Origin: Candidatus Forterrea sp.
GTDB taxonomy: Archaea > Iainarchaeota > Iainarchaeia > Iainarchaeales > JAAZKV01
Direction: 5' to 3'
DNA length: 8,434 nt
NCBI GenBank assembly: GCA_020717885.1
Contig: DYDN01000039.1
Span: forward strand, 1 to 8,434
In this document: positions 6,681 through 8,434 of the stretch, one piece after another
How the letters are laid out: every line of letters starts with the position of its first letter
How positions within the stretch are numbered: the stretch's first letter is position 1
Notes under the pieces: generated by a model
Told to the model about the DNA's origin: nothing
What the model saw: the letters and a program-made list of their open reading frames with translations, nothing else
Databases searched by the model: none
Translations under genes and position numbers: made by a program

Positions 6681-6700
6681 TCACTACTGTGTGTTGTTGT

Positions 6701-7210
6701 ATGCTTGAAGTTTTTCTCATAGTGCTCATTGTGGTGCTCATATTCACCATTGTCTTATTTTATTATTCCAGAAAGAATTTTTGGGTACTTACTGCCGCAG
6801 AGCGCGCAATGGTTTCTGCGCAGCAGAGGATTAAGATTGCGGAGCGTCGGTTTATGCAGGGCAAAATGAAGAAATCCGTTTTTGATGAGCTGCTTGATGA
6901 TTTAGAGCAGGAGCTTGTCAGCGCGGAGCTTATCCTATTCCGCTTCAGAAAGCTTCCTGATGTTTCGGTGAGTGAGAAAATGGGCGAGGTTGTGCTAAAA
7001 CTCGGCAAATCCACACAGTACAGAAAATCAAAAATTCAGAGAATATTAATGGAAACTGAGATGTTGCGTCAAGAAATGGGTGTTCTTGAGTCAAAGCTTA
7101 TGCGCCACGAAATAAAGCAATCCGTGTTTGAGAGATTAATTAAGCAAAAAGAAATGGTTTTGATAAAAAAAGAAAAAGAATTAATGGATGTAATTGAGTT
7201 GTCGAAGTGA
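6701..7210 (+). CDS. membrane-anchored helical protein with an internal duplication
   Basis: The product has 169 residues. The N-terminus is a membrane helix (about 3-22, FLIVLIVVLIFTIVLFYY). The rest is almost wholly helical, charged and probably coiled-coil, facing the cytoplasm if the N-terminal helix is a reverse anchor. Two segments match each other at an offset of 82 residues: RFMQGKMKKSVF (50-61) and KLMRHEIKQSVF (132-143). Each is followed by about 20 residues of helix, so the soluble part looks like a duplicated helical hairpin. The pattern of a short turn before a conserved Phe recalls SHOCT-like helical motifs, but the similarity is too loose to assign. I do not recognise a family. 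It is divergent from the superoxide dismutase gene and convergent with the toxin gene, so it is probably transcribed alone. Confidence 0.7.
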   Translation: MLEVFLIVLIVVLIFTIVLFYYSRKNFWVLTAAERAMVSAQQRIKIAERRFMQGKMKKSVFDELLDDLEQELVSAELILFRFRKLPDVSVSEKMGEVVLKLGKSTQYRKSKIQRILMETEMLRQEMGVLESKLMRHEIKQSVFERLIKQKEMVLIKKEKELMDVIELSK

Positions 7211-7233
7211 TTTCTAATTTATTCACCTAATCT

Positions 7234-7509
7234 TCACTTGTATATGTTATCATGATGGTCGTAATTTTCAAGCGTGATGATTCTATTTCTCTCGTCAATA
7301 GAAAAAGTAAGAACAAAGCTTTTGATTATGTGGGCTCGTTTCAGGTGATTTAGGGGGGCGCGAAGGTTTTTGTAGTGCTGAATTGTGTTAGAGTCGCAAG
7401 TTGCGAGTTCCGCCGCTTTTTTCATTATCATTTCGTATTGTTCCCTGTCTTTTTTGACTAGTTTTTGCAATGTCTTGTCGAGACTCGGCTTTATTTTTAT
7501 TGAATACAT
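7234..7509 (-). CDS. RelE/ParE-superfamily toxin
   Basis: The product has 91 residues and the RelE-superfamily architecture: an N-terminal strand YSIKIKP, two helices (about 10-38), then a beta sheet ending in HHDNIYK. Likely functional residues are Lys47, Arg50 (HYKNLRAPL), Arg58 and the C-terminal His85, His86 and Tyr90. The motif KRAHIIKSFVLTF (57-69) is typical of archaeal members. RelE-type proteins cut mRNA in the ribosome; ParE-type members instead act on gyrase, and the sequence alone does not settle which applies. The ATG at 7509 shares one base with the antitoxin stop (TAATG) and is preceded by AGAGGT inside the antitoxin gene, so translation is coupled. The toxin lies downstream of the antitoxin, the usual order for many such pairs. 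The gene looks intact. Confidence 0.85.
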   Translation of the reverse strand: MYSIKIKPSLDKTLQKLVKKDREQYEMIMKKAAELATCDSNTIQHYKNLRAPLNHLKRAHIIKSFVLTFSIDERNRIITLENYDHHDNIYK

Positions 7510-7745
7510 TATTCATACCTCTTGCGCAGGTTGGCAACGCTTCCAATATAAATGGCCTTTTCCTTGGCGATTTTTTGCATTTTCTCAATGTACTCGGGCC
7601 GTAGTTCGGGCTCAAGTAAATCTTCTTCGTAGCGGTTTACCACAAAATCAATCGTTTCGGATTTAGTGGAGAATCCGTGTTTTGCCTTCACAATATTGAG
7701 CACCATGTTCGTTTTGTTTTGTATATCCACAATTGCTTTAACCAA
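7509..7745 (-). CDS. DUF2683-type antitoxin of the RelE pair
   Basis: The product has 78 residues. It begins VKAIVDIQNKTNMVLNIVKA, a ribbon-helix-helix-like DNA-binding N-terminus, and continues KSETIDFVVNRYEEDLLEPE, then LRPEYIEKMQKI. This is the familiar layout of archaeal DUF2683 proteins, which occur next to RelE toxins and probably act as antitoxins and autorepressors. The start chosen is TTG at 7745, six bases after a strong GGAGGTG site (7758-7752), and it gives the family's usual first residues. The same frame is open to an ATG at 7814, which would add 23 residues (MRKNTILINVNAM...). A TATA box suits a leaderless start there, so a longer form cannot be excluded. The stop overlaps the toxin start by one base. 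Confidence 0.8.
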   Translation of the reverse strand: MVKAIVDIQNKTNMVLNIVKAKHGFSTKSETIDFVVNRYEEDLLEPELRPEYIEKMQKIAKEKAIYIGSVANLRKRYE

Positions 7746-7751
7746 CAAAAA

Positions 7752-7758
7752 CACCTCC
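7752..7758 (-). promoter_or_regulatory. strong ribosome binding site for the antitoxin
   Basis: GGAGGTG on the minus strand, six bases before TTG 7745 and three before an in-frame TTG at 7748. It decides the start of the antitoxin. Confidence 0.7.
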
Positions 7759-7760
7759 GT

Positions 7761-7798
7761 GTTAATACATATTAACATGGCATTAACATTTATTAATA
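7761..7798. promoter_or_regulatory. operator-like inverted and direct repeats upstream of the toxin-antitoxin pair
   Basis: GTTAATACATATTAAC (7761-7776) is a perfect palindrome with 7-base arms and a CA spacer. ATTAACAT occurs at 7771-7778 and again at 7782-7789, 11 bases apart, about one helical turn. TATTAATA (7791-7798) adds another palindrome built from the same TTAATA core. Such clusters suit ribbon-helix-helix antitoxins, which bind repeated short sites to repress their own operon. The assignment is inferred from position and symmetry. Confidence 0.55.
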
Positions 7799-7830
7799 TG
7801 GTGTTTTTTCGCATAAAAGACGATGGAGTA

Positions 7831-7842
7831 TTTTATTTATAA
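7831..7842 (-). promoter_or_regulatory. TATA box of the toxin-antitoxin operon
   Basis: The minus strand reads TTATAAATAAAA, the best archaeal TATA match in the window, preceded by purine-rich GGAGGAG that could serve as a BRE. Transcription would begin near 7811-7814, at or next to an in-frame ATG, and run through the repeat cluster before the GGAGGTG site. Confidence 0.55.
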
Positions 7843-7852
7843 CTCCTCCGCA

Positions 7853-7882
7853 GGTGCCTTGCCGGTACAAAGTTGTGGCACC
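7853..7882. other. short inverted repeat downstream of the unrecognised gene
   Basis: GGTGCC (7853-7858) and GGCACC (7877-7882) could form a 6-bp stem with an 18-base loop just past the end of the unrecognised gene on the minus strand. There is no T run after it in either direction, so it is a weak candidate for a terminator or an mRNA 3' structure. Confidence 0.25.
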
Positions 7883-7895
7883 AAAATGCGTATTG

Positions 7896-8434
7896 TTAGC
7901 GGAGCCGTTTCTCAACTAAGTCATAGAACTCTATTTTTGTTGGAGCATCTTTCCAAGTCAAGAATGAAATTTCTTTTGTTCTTCTTGCGTGAAGTTGTTT
8001 CTCATGAAGTCCCTTTTTTACAAATTCCATTATGCTTGCGAGAATTTTTTCCACATCCGGATTTTCTCTAATTACTTGTGTCATTGGTATTCTGGGAGTT
8101 TTGATGAATCTTGTTACTGCAAAGTTTCCCAGTTTCAGTTTCGTTATGGTTTCTCCAACAGGTATCCAAAAATCTATTTTGTCAAGAGCTCGGTGGGTAG
8201 TGTTTTTTGGTGAGGGGGTTTTCATTAGGGTGATGTGTACTCCGCCCCCGTGTGAATCAACTAGTAATTGTCCAGACCACTGTATTTGTTGTCTGTTCTT
8301 AGTTGGGTGCGCTAAGAAAATAGTTCTTTTTGTTTTATCTAGTCGAGCGGGAAATCTGCACCTTTTAAGGTGCGGATGAGAGCGAGCTAATTTTTCTTTT
8401 CTTGTGTTGTTTATCTCTCGCGCAGCGTGGCGCT
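7896..8434 (-). CDS. unrecognised protein, C-terminal 178 residues (N-terminus outside the window)
   Basis: The minus-strand frame is open from the right edge of the window to TAA at 7898-7896. Its first in-frame ATG is at 8225, but the frame upstream also reads as protein and contains no start codon. So this is the C-terminal part of a longer gene entering from outside. The visible chain is basic and mixed alpha/beta. It starts near HAAREINNTRKEKLARS and includes IQWSGQLLVDSHGGGVHITL (about 63-82), a possible beta hairpin with a His-Gly-Gly-Gly turn, then DFWIPVGETITKLKLGNFAV. It ends in a helical region with ASIMEFVKKGLHEKQLHARR. I recognise no family and see no clear catalytic motif. It lies upstream of the toxin-antitoxin pair on the same strand, separated by 150 bp with its own promoter, so it is probably not in that operon. 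Confidence 0.65.
   Translation of the reverse strand, partial: RHAAREINNTRKEKLARSHPHLKRCRFPARLDKTKRTIFLAHPTKNRQQIQWSGQLLVDSHGGGVHITLMKTPSPKNTTHRALDKIDFWIPVGETITKLKLGNFAVTRFIKTPRIPMTQVIRENPDVEKILASIMEFVKKGLHEKQLHARRTKEISFLTWKDAPTKIEFYDLVEKRLR

Noticed and set aside
7823..8379. Several plus-strand frames at the right end
   Set aside because: They are antisense to the minus-strand gene at 7896-8434, which stays open over 178 codons.
1..8434. tRNA, rRNA, CRISPR array, insertion sequence
   Set aside because: I saw no cloverleaf with a 3' end, no regularly spaced repeats, no transposase motif and no terminal inverted repeats.

Overview
The window looks archaeal. It encodes a replication factor C large subunit ending in a PCNA-binding (PIP-box) tail and a radical SAM protein of the tetraether lipid synthase (Tes, MJ0619-like) family. 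TATA-like boxes sit 25-26 nt upstream of several ATG codons, which suggests leaderless mRNAs, and GGTGAT-type ribosome binding sites precede TTG and GTG starts. A DUF2683/RelE toxin-antitoxin pair of the kind common in DPANN-like archaea is also present. The DNA is AT-rich, roughly 40% G+C by eye. A DPANN or deep euryarchaeal lineage is my inference; nothing here fixes the phylum.

Layout, left to right. Positions 51-422 (+) hold the C-terminal SPASM part of a radical SAM protein whose upstream part is out of frame. Positions 426-818 (-) hold a possible degenerate basic protein gene with two internal stops. At 810-2114 (+) is rfcL. At 2180-3838 (+) is a Tes-like radical SAM enzyme, followed almost directly at 3843-4187 by a small HMA-like-fold protein; these two look like an operon. 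At 4247-5035 (-) is a secreted, membrane-anchored protein, divergent from 5146-5823 (+), a UPF0173-type metallo-beta-lactamase-fold protein that has lost several metal ligands. Directly behind it is a 41-residue single-helix membrane protein (5829-5954). At 5980-6613 (-) is an Fe/Mn superoxide dismutase gene interrupted by two frameshifts. At 6701-7210 (+) is a membrane-anchored helical protein with an internal duplication. At 7234-7745 (-) are a RelE-type toxin and a DUF2683-type antitoxin with an operator-like repeat cluster upstream. At 7896-8434 (-) is the C-terminal part of an unrecognised protein that enters from outside the window.

The genes do not form one pathway. RfcL is housekeeping replication. 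The Tes-like enzyme would join two archaeol-type lipids through their phytanyl tails and so shape the membrane, and its small co-transcribed neighbour is the natural candidate accessory factor. The toxin-antitoxin pair is self-contained. The most notable features are the Tes plus HMA-like pair, the metal-ligand-poor hydrolase with its tiny membrane partner, and a cluster of broken reading frames (SPASM protein, minus-strand basic protein, superoxide dismutase). The frameshifts may be real decay or homopolymer sequencing errors, and only raw reads can separate these.
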